The notes below the pieces were generated by a model. That model worked only from the letters and a program-made list of their open reading frames with translations, searched no databases and was not told the origin of the DNA. DNA of 26,058 nt from SAT2750 sp964476375 (GTDB lineage: Bacteria; Planctomycetota; Planctomycetia; Pirellulales; Pirellulaceae). Position numbers and translations under genes: made by a program. Where the stretch lies: positions 1 to 26,058 of the forward strand of contig CAYYZW010000198.1 of the NCBI GenBank assembly GCA_964476375.1, written 5' to 3'. Of this stretch, positions 17,998 to 25,826 are shown in pieces (position 1 is the first letter of the stretch; every line of letters starts with the position of its first letter).

Positions 17998-19488
17998 ATG
18001 CGAATTGCCACAGGCGGGATTGTTCATGAGACCAGCACGCTGGTCGACACGCGGACAACGATCGAGGATTTCGAGTTCGATCGCGGGATTATCCGGGGCG
18101 ACGCGATCCTCGACCATTTCCGTGGAACGAATTGCTGCACCGGCGGTTTCATTACCGGTGCAGATACGTTTGGATTTGAATTGATCGGGCTGCTTCGCGC
18201 CTCGGCCTTTCCAGGCGGGTTGATATTGCGAGCGGATTACGATGCCCTCAAGTCGGAACTGCTCGAGCGGCTCCAGGCGGCGGATGCCGAGAATCCGGTG
18301 GACGGCGTCCTGCTGGACCTGCACGGGGCGATGGTGGTTGAGGGAGTCGAGGATGGCGATGGGGACATGGTGGCGGCGGTGAGAGACCTGATCGGTCCGG
18401 ACCGGCCGATCGTGGTCACCCAGGACCTGCATGGCAACCATACGCAACGGCGTGTGGAGGCTGCGGATGCCATTGTGGGCTTTGATACTTTTCCCCATGT
18501 GGATATGGCCGAGCGAGGAGAGGAAGCAGCTAATATCATTGACCGCACCGTTCGCGGCCTGCTCAAACCGACCATGGCGATTCACCAGTTACCAATGTTC
18601 TGGAGTACGACACAGCAGGTGACAGCGGAACCTCCCATGACAGAGGTGATCCGGCGCGTGCATGAGCTGGAGAGCCGGCCGGGGATCATCACCGTGACGA
18701 TCGCCACCGGCTTTCCCTGGGCGGATGTCCCGGAGGTGGGGAGCTCGGTGATCGTTGTTGCCGACAATGACCCGGCCCTTGCCCGGCAGGCAGCGGACGA
18801 GCTGGGAGCCTGGGTCTGGGAGAACCGGCAGCAGTGGTATGCCCCGCCACTTGGTGTCCGGGAAGCACTCGCCCGGGGTGAAGAAATGGGCCGTTACCCG
18901 ATCGTGCTGGCTGACCATGCTGATAACACGGGCGGTGGATCCCCGGGGGATTCGACCGAGGTGCTGTCAACCTTCCTGCAGATGGATTTACAGGACGCGC
19001 TCCTTCTTTACATGGTCGACCCGGAGGTCGCCGCCCAGGCACACACCGCTGGTGTGGGGAATCGCATCCAGGCGTCACTGGGTGGCAAGTCCTCGCCGGA
19101 CCAGGGTCTGCCCGTGGCGGTGGAAGCCGAGGTGGTTGCCATTTCCAGCGGGGCCTTTGACTATGACGGCCCGATGTTCTCGGGCCTGAGTGGCAGCATG
19201 GGAACCTCGGCATGGTTGCGAGTGGGAGGAGTCTCGGTTGTCGTCGTTTCAGCTCGCGAGCAGCCGTTTGACACGGCTTTTATTCGTACGCTCGGAATTG
19301 ATGCGAGTTCCATGCGTTACCTGGCGGTCAAGTCGGCAGCACACTTTCGTGCCGCTTTCGGGCCGATTGCCGGGGCGATCCAGAATATTGATGCCGCCGG
19401 TATTCACACGCATGATTTTGCGGCCCTGGGACATGCTCGCCGCACCCGGCCCGTTTTCCCGGTAGACATTCCCCCCTTGTCCGAATGA
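17998..19488 (+). CDS. M81 family metallopeptidase (MlrC-like), copy A
   Basis: A 496-residue protein of the M81 family, named after MlrC, which acts on linearised microcystin. The N-terminus MRIATGGIVHETST, DLHGAM (Asp107, His109), TQDLHGNH (Asp143, His145) and FPHVDMAERGEE (His167) mark the expected metal-binding centre. The MlrC C-terminal domain follows (VLADHADNTGGGSPGDST, LGGK). No signal peptide, so cytoplasmic. M81 members are thought to be amidases or peptidases on unusual amides; most have not been tested. It shares layout with copy B at 21136 but the two are divergent paralogues. The gene starts at ATG 17998 with purine-rich AAGGCAGG upstream. A candidate promoter for the next gene lies at its 3' end. 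Confidence 0.9.
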   Translation: MRIATGGIVHETSTLVDTRTTIEDFEFDRGIIRGDAILDHFRGTNCCTGGFITGADTFGFELIGLLRASAFPGGLILRADYDALKSELLERLQAADAENPVDGVLLDLHGAMVVEGVEDGDGDMVAAVRDLIGPDRPIVVTQDLHGNHTQRRVEAADAIVGFDTFPHVDMAERGEEAANIIDRTVRGLLKPTMAIHQLPMFWSTTQQVTAEPPMTEVIRRVHELESRPGIITVTIATGFPWADVPEVGSSVIVVADNDPALARQAADELGAWVWENRQQWYAPPLGVREALARGEEMGRYPIVLADHADNTGGGSPGDSTEVLSTFLQMDLQDALLLYMVDPEVAAQAHTAGVGNRIQASLGGKSSPDQGLPVAVEAEVVAISSGAFDYDGPMFSGLSGSMGTSAWLRVGGVSVVVVSAREQPFDTAFIRTLGIDASSMRYLAVKSAAHFRAAFGPIAGAIQNIDAAGIHTHDFAALGHARRTRPVFPVDIPPLSE

Positions 19489-19506
19489 AAGTTAAACTCA
19501 TATAAG
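19477..19506 (+). promoter_or_regulatory. Candidate sigma-70-type promoter for the nuclease gene
   Basis: TTGTCC (19477-19482), an 18-nt spacer and TATAAG (19501-19506), 49 nt before GTG 19556. The -35 overlaps the last codons of the M81 gene. Confidence 0.4.
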
Positions 19507-19555
19507 TCTCGGGTCGGTTGGCAAGATGATCCGGCTGAAAAGGAGAGGATCCACC

Positions 19556-20215
19556 GTGAATACCACGAACTCCCGGTCACACCGTTGGCAGGCAGCCCTG
19601 GTCATCCTGGCTGTCTGCCCGTTGCTTGCAGCGGCACCGCGCAGCCTCATCCTGCGTGGAACGATTGTAGGAGTTCACGATGGGGATACCTGTACCCTGC
19701 TGGTCGGTGCGACGCAGCACAAGATCCGGCTGGAAGGAATTGATACCCCGGAACTTGGCCAGCCGTTTGGTACCCGGGCCAAGCAGGGTTTGTCGAAATA
19801 TGTCTTTTCACGGCAGGTCACCGTGCATGTGTCGGGCAAGGACAGCTACGGCCGCTCCCTGGGTACGATCCTCGTGGACGGAAAGAGTATTAACCTGCAA
19901 CTGGTGACCGATGGCCTGGCCTGGCATTACAAGCAGTATTCCAAGGACAGGAAGCTGGCCCAGGCGGAAAGTTCTGCAAGGCGGGCAGAAAAGGGTCTCT
20001 GGGCCGACGCCGGCGCGATCGCGCCCTGGCAGTGGCGACGGATGCGGACCAGCTCCTCGGCTGCCAGCAAAGCGCCCAGCCCGATCAGCGGTTACTGGCT
20101 CAATACGGCCAGTAACGTGCGGCACAACAGCAACTGCCGTTACTTCAAGAACACCACCAAGGGCCGAATCTGCACGAAAAATGACGGCCGGGCCTGTAAA
20201 GCCTGCGGCGGCTAG
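19556..20215 (+). CDS. Secreted thermonuclease-like protein with C-terminal Cys tail
   Basis: From GTG 19556 a 219-residue protein: signal peptide (WQAALVILAVCPLLAAA) followed by a staphylococcal-nuclease-like OB-fold domain. The active-site residues are present: Asp in HDGDT, Arg58 and Glu66 in IRLEGIDTPE, and Arg100 in SYGRSLG. The rest of the fold (NLQLVTDGLAWHY, AEKGLWA) is complete. It probably cuts nucleic acids outside the cytoplasm with calcium. About 40 extra residues follow a Ser/Ala linker, from SGYWLNTASNVRHNSNC to the end, with four Cys (NC, IC, AC, AC) and a GRACKACGG close that may bind zinc. GTG is preferred because GGAGAGG lies just upstream; ATG 19526 would put charged residues and this site inside the gene. 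Expressed alone or after M81. Confidence 0.85.
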   Translation: MNTTNSRSHRWQAALVILAVCPLLAAAPRSLILRGTIVGVHDGDTCTLLVGATQHKIRLEGIDTPELGQPFGTRAKQGLSKYVFSRQVTVHVSGKDSYGRSLGTILVDGKSINLQLVTDGLAWHYKQYSKDRKLAQAESSARRAEKGLWADAGAIAPWQWRRMRTSSSAASKAPSPISGYWLNTASNVRHNSNCRYFKNTTKGRICTKNDGRACKACGG

Positions 20216-20387
20216 TTCCCTTCCGGTATAGCCACCAGGTCACTCACGGGTGCCTTTCTGGCACGCCGGAAAGCGGATCTACCTTGCGGTAGATGGGCCG
20301 ATTGTGGTACGAGAGAGCCCTTCACTGGCAGCCAGATTGCTCTTTCCCCCCTGTTTTCCCTCTCGTGGCGTGAAAGGATTCACCCCG

Positions 20388-21035
20388 ATGAAGCGAATCA
20401 TGCTCTTTCTCCTGCTGGCCTTCTCGGTCGGGTGTGAAATAGAAATCAAGACGGGTTTGGATGCCAACCTGGAAAAACAGGAGGCGGCGGCACTGCAGGA
20501 GGAAGTCCAGAAAAAAGAAAAGGCACAGGCTACCTACGACAAGGCGCAGGAATTCACCAAGCGAGAGGAGTGGGGAGAGGCGATTAAATGCTATACCGAA
20601 GTGATTGAGCTGGATCCGGAGCATTCGCAATCTTTTTTTGGTCGCGGGGTCGCTCAGGGAAGTTCTGGTGAATTTGGGAAGGCGATTGATGACCTCAGTC
20701 AGGCAATAAAGATCGAACCGGATTACCATGAGGCCTATCGCTACCGGGCTTCTGCCTATGGGGTGACGGGAGATTATGATGCCGCGATCAGCGATTTCAC
20801 CGAAGCCATTCGAATTAAACCGGAAGACCCGGACTCTTATTACAGTCGGGCTGTGAAGCACAGCCGACAGGGAAACAGCAAGCACGCGCTGATGGACTTT
20901 AGTGAAGCGATCCGGCTCAAGACAGACAATCCTCTTGCCTACCTGCTGCGAGGCTATGTTTACTCTGAAAGGGGCGAGGAGGAAAAGGCAGAGGAGGATT
21001 TTGCCGTGGCGCGATCCATGGGGCTGATCCGTTAA
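20388..21035 (+). CDS. TPR-repeat lipoprotein
   Basis: A 215-residue protein. The lipoprotein signal MKRIMLFLLLAFSVGC puts the lipidated Cys at 16. A charged coiled-coil-like stretch follows (about 27-50, rich in Glu, Lys and Gln), then about five TPR units (47-80, 81-114, 115-148, 149-182, 183-212) with repeated cores such as AYRYRASAYGVTGDYDAAIS. Such proteins act as periplasmic scaffolds; the partner is unknown. ATG 20388 has AAAGGA about 9 nt upstream. The frame is open to 20250, but that part has no signal and lies outside the lipoprotein logic. A terminator follows 20 nt after the stop. Confidence 0.85.
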   Translation: MKRIMLFLLLAFSVGCEIEIKTGLDANLEKQEAAALQEEVQKKEKAQATYDKAQEFTKREEWGEAIKCYTEVIELDPEHSQSFFGRGVAQGSSGEFGKAIDDLSQAIKIEPDYHEAYRYRASAYGVTGDYDAAISDFTEAIRIKPEDPDSYYSRAVKHSRQGNSKHALMDFSEAIRLKTDNPLAYLLRGYVYSERGEEEKAEEDFAVARSMGLIR

Positions 21036-21055
21036 TCCATGGGGAACCGCGCCAG

Positions 21056-21080
21056 CCCGCTCATCGAAGCGGGTTTTTTT
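21056..21080 (+). terminator. Rho-independent terminator after TPR lipoprotein
   Basis: The 6-bp stem CCCGCT (21056-21061) and AGCGGG (21068-21073) with a 6-nt loop is followed by seven T. It ends the lipoprotein transcript and separates it from the M81/amidohydrolase pair. Confidence 0.88.
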
Positions 21081-21135
21081 ATGCCTGCAGCACACTTCTG
21101 GTAACGGTCCGGGAAAATAGCTAGGCTCAGGTTCC

Positions 21136-22617
21136 ATGAAGATCGCCATTGCCAAGTTCGGCCAGGAGACCAGCAGTTTCAGCCCGGTCCCCACCACCCT
21201 GGAAACCTTCAAGATTTACGGGGTCGCCCATGGAAAAGAATTGCTGGAAAAGTCCGGGGGAACGGGATCCCTGGGCGGTTTTCTCGAGGCGGCCGCGGAG
21301 CGACAGCCCGCCTGGACTCCGGTTCCGCTGGTCAAAGGCTGGGCGGGTGCCAGCGGCAGGATCACGGCCGAGACACTCTCTTACTTCGAGGAGAGGATCC
21401 TTTCAGGTCTTCAGGATGCCGGCCCGTTGGATGGTTTCTATTTTGACCTTCACGGTGCGGGCGAGGCGGAAGGGCAACCCGACTCGGAAGGTTACCTGCT
21501 CGAGCACTGTCGACAGGTGCTTGGGCCCGCCGTGAAAATCGTGGTCGCCCTGGACCATCACGCCAATCTGACCCGGAAAATGGTCGATAATTGCGATGCC
21601 CTGGTGGCCCATCGCACGCAACCTCACGAGCCTTTTGAAACAGGACAACTCGCAGCAGAATTGCTTTTCTCGATCCTGCAGGGTGAACTGAAGCCGGCTG
21701 TTGCATGGCGAAAAATTCCGCTTGTGACCCACCAGGAACAGTTCCTGACAACAGTGCCGGGGCCCATGAAAGAGTGGTTCGACCTGGCCCGTGAGATGGA
21801 AATGCAGGAGGGAGTTGCCTCGGTCTCGACTTTTCCGATGCAGCCCTGGCTGGACGTTCCGGAGGGGGGCTGGGCGGTCGCGGTGGTAACCCATGATGAC
21901 AGGCGGCTGGCCGACCAGCTGGCCGAACAGCTTGCCGCGGCAGCCTGGCATCGGCGTGATCGATTTCTCCAGCGTGAGAGCATCCCGGTGCAAGAGGCGG
22001 TAAAGCGGGCCTGCCGGGCAGACGAGGGACTGGTGGTGCTTTCCGATACCGGTGACAGTGTTTTCGGGGGCGCCAGTGGTGATAGCACGTGCCTGCTGGG
22101 GGAAATGTTAAAGCAACAGGTCGATCAACACGCACTGGTACCGATGGTCGATCCGGAGGTGGTGGAACAGGCGATTGCAGCAGGAGAGGGAGCAGAAATC
22201 CGTGTCCAGCTGGGAGGGAAACGGGCTGCCGGATTTAGCCTGCCACTGGACGTGACAGCACGCGTGGCGGCTCTTGGGGGGGGGCGAATCGAGGCAGATG
22301 TCGTGGGGATGAGTTCTTTCGACATGGGCCGTGCCGTCCTCTTGCAACTGGGATCGATCCAGGTCGTGGTCAGTGAGACCCGGGGGGTCGGTGGCAATCA
22401 CCCGGCAGTTTACCGCCACTTTGGTGTGGAGCCGGCCAAGGCAAAAATGGTCGTACTCAAAACGGCAAGCAACTGGCAGTATTATCGAGAGATGACCTCG
22501 GAGGTGATCCGCGTGAATACCCCCGGGCCGACCATGTCGGACCTGGCCCAGTTTCCCTGGCACCATCTTCCGCGGCCGATTTACCCGCTGGATGATCTTC
22601 CCCACTGGGAGCCCTGA
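21136..22617 (+). CDS. M81 family metallopeptidase (MlrC-like), copy B
   Basis: A 493-residue M81 protein starting MKIAIAKFGQETSSFSP. Probable metal centre: FDLHGAG (Asp104, His106), ALDHHANLT (Asp140, His142) and TQPHEPFETG (His164). C-terminal MlrC domain with VVLSDTGDSVFGGASGDST, MVDPEVVEQA and LGGK. No signal peptide, so cytoplasmic. It differs from copy A throughout and is more probably an old paralogue than a recent duplicate. The ribosome site is weak (CAGG, 4 nt before ATG). The D-aminoacylase homologue begins 81 nt later on the same strand, which suggests successive steps on an amide or peptide with D-configured residues, although a TATACT box lies between them. Confidence 0.9.
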   Translation: MKIAIAKFGQETSSFSPVPTTLETFKIYGVAHGKELLEKSGGTGSLGGFLEAAAERQPAWTPVPLVKGWAGASGRITAETLSYFEERILSGLQDAGPLDGFYFDLHGAGEAEGQPDSEGYLLEHCRQVLGPAVKIVVALDHHANLTRKMVDNCDALVAHRTQPHEPFETGQLAAELLFSILQGELKPAVAWRKIPLVTHQEQFLTTVPGPMKEWFDLAREMEMQEGVASVSTFPMQPWLDVPEGGWAVAVVTHDDRRLADQLAEQLAAAAWHRRDRFLQRESIPVQEAVKRACRADEGLVVLSDTGDSVFGGASGDSTCLLGEMLKQQVDQHALVPMVDPEVVEQAIAAGEGAEIRVQLGGKRAAGFSLPLDVTARVAALGGGRIEADVVGMSSFDMGRAVLLQLGSIQVVVSETRGVGGNHPAVYRHFGVEPAKAKMVVLKTASNWQYYREMTSEVIRVNTPGPTMSDLAQFPWHHLPRPIYPLDDLPHWEP

Positions 22618-22649
22618 TTCCGCACCTCTCACCTCCATGGGGAACCCTG

Positions 22650-22655
22650 TATACT
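22650..22655 (+). promoter_or_regulatory. TATACT -10-like box before amidohydrolase
   Basis: TATACT lies 44 nt before GTG 22699, at the same distance as the box before the zinc-ribbon gene. It may give the amidohydrolase its own promoter. No clear -35. Confidence 0.35.
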
Positions 22656-22698
22656 GGGCGGTTTCAATTCCGAGGACGATTGGGCTGGAGGCGATATC

Positions 22699-24267
22699 GT
22701 GACATTCGACGTGATTGTGCGAGGCGGTGAGATTCTTGATGGCACCGGTGGGGAGCCTTTCCGGGCCGACGTGGCTATCACGGGTGACAGGATCGTTGCC
22801 CTCGGCCAGTTCCAGGATGCCGAGGCAGGGAGTGTTATTGATGCCAGCGGGATGGTGGTCGCTCCCGGTTTTATTGATGTGCACAACCACTCCGACGGAT
22901 GGCTGCTGAAAGAGAAGAACTTCCGCTGCAAGACGCTGCAGGGATTTTCCACCGAGGTCATTATGGCCGATGGGATTTCCTATGCCCCGGTCAGCCGGGA
23001 GAACTGGCGGCAGTGGATGCATTACCTGCGGCCGCTTAACGGGCTCTCGCTTCAGGACTACGACGGCTGGGAAACACTGGCCGACTACATGCAGCGGCTG
23101 GATGGCCATACCGCCCAGAATGTCGCCACCCATGTGCCGTATGCCAATGTCCGCGCCCTGGTCAATGGCTTCGGGTGCCGTCCGATGGACGACTCCCAGC
23201 AGGTGCGAATCCGCAAGCTGGTCGAGCGGGAAATGGATGCCGGTGCAGTCGGTCTTTCCACGGGGCTGGATTATATCGCGCAGAATTATTCCACCACCGA
23301 CGAACTGGTGGATGCCTGCCTCCCGGTGGCCGAGCGAGGCGGATTTTACGTGACGCATGTGCGTTACAAGCGAACCCTGATTCCTGCACTCGAGGAGGCT
23401 TTTGAGATTGGCCGCCGGGCACAGATCCCGGTCCATATCTCGCACCTGAAGATTCACGATCCTCCCAGTCACGAGGAGGTGTTTGCCGCCATCGAGCGAG
23501 CCGAGGCGGATGGAGTGGAGGTGACCTTTGATGTCTATCCCTACCAGTCGGGGTCGACCATGCTCAACTACATCCTCCCCTACGAGATCTGGGAGGATGG
23601 GCCGCTGGCGGCGACGGCCCGGATGTCTGACCCGGTCGTTGGCCGGCGAGTGATCGATGCTGTGGGTGCCTACCGTCGTGACCTGGACCAGTTGCGACTG
23701 GCATGGGTCCACGGGGATCTGCGACGCGACCAGGTGGGAAAAACGCTCAAGCAGATTGTTGAGGAATCGAAAAAATCGGAGGCGGACGCCCTGCTGGACC
23801 TGCTGATCGAGGAGAACCTGGCAGTCCTCTGCGTCGTCAATGAGGGAGACGATGCGCTGGTCGAACCGATGCTTCAGCATCGGCGATGCATGATTGGCAC
23901 TGACGGTATTTACCAGCCAGGAGGACACGTGCACCCGCGTGTTTATGGCAGCAGTGGCCGGTTCCTTGGGGAACTGGTGCGGGACAAGAAGCTGATGTCC
24001 CTGGCCGAGGCGATTCACAAGATGACCGGCTTGCCCGCCTGGCGGTTTGGGCTTTCCGGGCGCGGGGAGATCAAGGAGGATAACTTTGCTGACCTGGTGG
24101 TCTTCGATCCGGCAGAAATCCAGGGGCCTGCCAGTTACGAGGATCCCTGCCAGTACACCCTGGGGGTGACGCACCTGCTGGTGAATGGCCAGCCGGTGGT
24201 GCAAGATGGAAATGCCCTGGAGATCGAGGGGGCCGCGGCGGGCCGTTTTCTCAAATATCGCCAGTAA
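22699..24267 (+). CDS. D-aminoacylase-like amidohydrolase
   Basis: A 522-residue member of the amidohydrolase superfamily, closest in style to N-acyl-D-amino-acid deacylases. It has the strand FDVIVRGGEILDGTG, the metal motif HNHSD (His62, His64), GAVGLSTGLDY (a D-aminoacylase hallmark), THVRYK (His220), HISHLK (His249) and GTDGIY (Asp402). The position of the family's zinc-binding Cys (VVGNCG-x-S-x-AP) reads VIMADGISYAP here, so Asp91 stands in place of Cys. Expected reaction: hydrolysis of an N-acyl or similar amide bond, in the cytoplasm. GTG 22699 has a strong GGAGG 7 nt upstream. It is the second gene after M81 copy B and converges on DUF1501 copy 3 with 11 nt between. Confidence 0.85.
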   Translation: MTFDVIVRGGEILDGTGGEPFRADVAITGDRIVALGQFQDAEAGSVIDASGMVVAPGFIDVHNHSDGWLLKEKNFRCKTLQGFSTEVIMADGISYAPVSRENWRQWMHYLRPLNGLSLQDYDGWETLADYMQRLDGHTAQNVATHVPYANVRALVNGFGCRPMDDSQQVRIRKLVEREMDAGAVGLSTGLDYIAQNYSTTDELVDACLPVAERGGFYVTHVRYKRTLIPALEEAFEIGRRAQIPVHISHLKIHDPPSHEEVFAAIERAEADGVEVTFDVYPYQSGSTMLNYILPYEIWEDGPLAATARMSDPVVGRRVIDAVGAYRRDLDQLRLAWVHGDLRRDQVGKTLKQIVEESKKSEADALLDLLIEENLAVLCVVNEGDDALVEPMLQHRRCMIGTDGIYQPGGHVHPRVYGSSGRFLGELVRDKKLMSLAEAIHKMTGLPAWRFGLSGRGEIKEDNFADLVVFDPAEIQGPASYEDPCQYTLGVTHLLVNGQPVVQDGNALEIEGAAAGRFLKYRQ

Positions 24268-24278
24268 TCACGGTCATC

Positions 24279-25499
24279 TCAGACCAGTTCCGGCAGTGGC
24301 AGCATCCCTGGATCGACCAGGTAATGAGGGCGTCCCTGCAGGTCAGACATGGTGGCCGTGCGGACGTCGATTCCCAGGTGACGGTAGAGTGTGGCAAAGA
24401 CTTCCTGGAACGACACCGGTCGCTCAATCGCCTCGCCAGCCTGCCGGTCGGTGGCGCCAATGAACTGGCCGTGCCGCATGCCGCCGCCCGCCATCAGGGC
24501 ACAGGCGACACGGGGCCAGTGGTCCCGTCCGACCTTGGCACTGATCTTTGGTGTCCGCCCGAATTCGCCCCAGACCAGGACTGCCGTGTCCTCGGCCAGG
24601 CCGCGCTGGTGAAGATCTTCGACCAGGGCGGTAATTGCCTTGTCAAAAATGGGAAAGTCTTCCTTTTCGCGAAGGAAGATGGAGTTGTTTGCGCGTCCCT
24701 CGGCATTGCGACCACCATGCCAGTCCCACTTGCTGTAATTTACCGTTACCACGCGGGCCCCGGCCTCGATCAGCCGGCGTGCAGCAAGGAAACTCTGTGG
24801 TACCCGCGGGGCCCCGTTGCTGTCGATGAACGTGGTGGGATCCCCTTTCCCGTAACGATCTCGCACGGCATCCGGCTCGTTGGAAAGATCCAGGGCCTCG
24901 GCAAGGCGCGAGGAGGTAAGGACTCCCATCGCCTGCTGGGTGAATGTGTCGATGCCATCGAGGGTGCCACTGTTGTCGATGTCGCGGCGCAGTCGATCCA
25001 TGTTTCGCAGCAGCAGCTCGCGGTTGGCCAGCCGGTCAGTCGTGATGCCGTTGAGGACCATGTCATTGCGGGTCGGGCCAAGTGGCCGGAACCCAGACTG
25101 GCTGACACCCAGGAATCCCGGCCCGGGCTCGTTGTAAGGGCCGTGAGTGCAAGGATAGCAGAGGCTGATAAAGGCCGGTGTGGTGGGACGTGCCTGTCCC
25201 TGGATTTTTGAAACAATAGAACCAAACTGCGGCCAGCCACGTGTCGGGACGGGTCCCGACTTGGTGCGGCCCGTATAACACTGGATGGCATCATGTCCCG
25301 CCTGGGCATCACTGAGTGAGCGAATGACCGTGAACTTGTCCATCATCCGGGACATCATTGGCAGCTGTTCACAGATCTCCATGCCCGGGACATTGGTATG
25401 GATGGGCTTCCAGGGACCAGCAACTTCCCGGGGGGCTTCCGGCTTGAGGTCAAACAGATCCTGGTGGGGAGGGCCTCCGACCAGGTAGACCAGGATCAC
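24279..25499 (-). CDS. Open C-terminal segment of DUF1501 copy 3
   Basis: A 406-residue frame from GTG 25499 (VILVYLVGGPPHQ). It holds nearly the whole catalytic domain but no Tat signal, and no ribosome site stands before it. It belongs to the split gene 24279-25660 and would be the part reported by automatic calling. Confidence 0.55.
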   Translation of the reverse strand: MILVYLVGGPPHQDLFDLKPEAPREVAGPWKPIHTNVPGMEICEQLPMMSRMMDKFTVIRSLSDAQAGHDAIQCYTGRTKSGPVPTRGWPQFGSIVSKIQGQARPTTPAFISLCYPCTHGPYNEPGPGFLGVSQSGFRPLGPTRNDMVLNGITTDRLANRELLLRNMDRLRRDIDNSGTLDGIDTFTQQAMGVLTSSRLAEALDLSNEPDAVRDRYGKGDPTTFIDSNGAPRVPQSFLAARRLIEAGARVVTVNYSKWDWHGGRNAEGRANNSIFLREKEDFPIFDKAITALVEDLHQRGLAEDTAVLVWGEFGRTPKISAKVGRDHWPRVACALMAGGGMRHGQFIGATDRQAGEAIERPVSFQEVFATLYRHLGIDVRTATMSDLQGRPHYLVDPGMLPLPELV

Positions 25500-25660
25500 C
25501 GATTTTTTGAGTTGCGGATGCCGGCATTCGCTTCCAGCGATAACAGTTCTGGCAGTGTCAGGCCGGCGGCCCCCAGCGCTCCGACCTTGATGAAGTTGCG
25601 GCGAGAAACACCGTCACAGTGAGTTGTTTCATGATCCTTGGGGTCGTAAATCGTCAACAT
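24279..25660 (-). pseudogene. DUF1501 protein copy 3, split by a -1 frameshift in an A6 run
   Basis: From ATG 25660 the frame encodes a Tat signal protein (MLTIYDPKDHE..., VSRRNFIKVGALG) for 54 residues and stops at a TGA shortly after a run of six A. Reading one base back in that run (AAC TCA AAA, then AAA TCG GTG) continues perfectly into VILVYLVGGPPHQDLFDLK and the rest of a normal DUF1501 protein, including GITTDRLANR, GEFGRTPK and GRDHWPRV. The intact product would be about 460 residues. Copy 1 shows the same order of blocks, so the join is secure. GGAGA lies 9 nt before the start and TATACT 44 nt before. The cause may be a sequencing or assembly error, a mutation, or programmed slippage. 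Confidence 0.88.
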
Positions 25661-25703
25661 AGATGTTTTCTCCGGCAGTCAGTGGGAGCCTGGGGCAACG
25701 CCA

Positions 25704-25709
25704 AGTATA
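25704..25709 (-). promoter_or_regulatory. TATACT -10-like box before DUF1501 copy 3
   Basis: TATACT on the minus strand lies 44 nt before ATG 25660, in the 166-nt divergent region shared with the last gene. Sequence match only. Confidence 0.35.
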
Positions 25710-25772
25710 ACCGGACAACAGGATCACCGCTATTTCCATTTGTCCTGGGCATCCTTCTCCCTATCGACCAGC

Positions 25773-25778
25773 TATAAT
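25773..25778 (+). promoter_or_regulatory. TATAAT -10-like box before the last gene
   Basis: A perfect TATAAT lies 49 nt before ATG 25827. The region 17 nt upstream has no TTGACA-like word. Confidence 0.4.
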
Positions 25779-25826
25779 GGCCGCCATCAATTCCCTTTCC
25801 GAATCTCTCACCGGGAGTTCCCCGAA

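Noticed and set aside
20221..20271. Terminator after the nuclease gene
   Set aside because: Stem-forming words exist (TTCCGG/CCGGAA and GTGCC/GGCAC), but there is no T-run, so I do not call it.
22108..24204. A 698-codon open frame on the minus strand
   Set aside because: It runs antisense across M81 copy B and the amidohydrolase, which have clear motifs. Its protein has no recognisable domain. It is a product of GC-rich codon bias.
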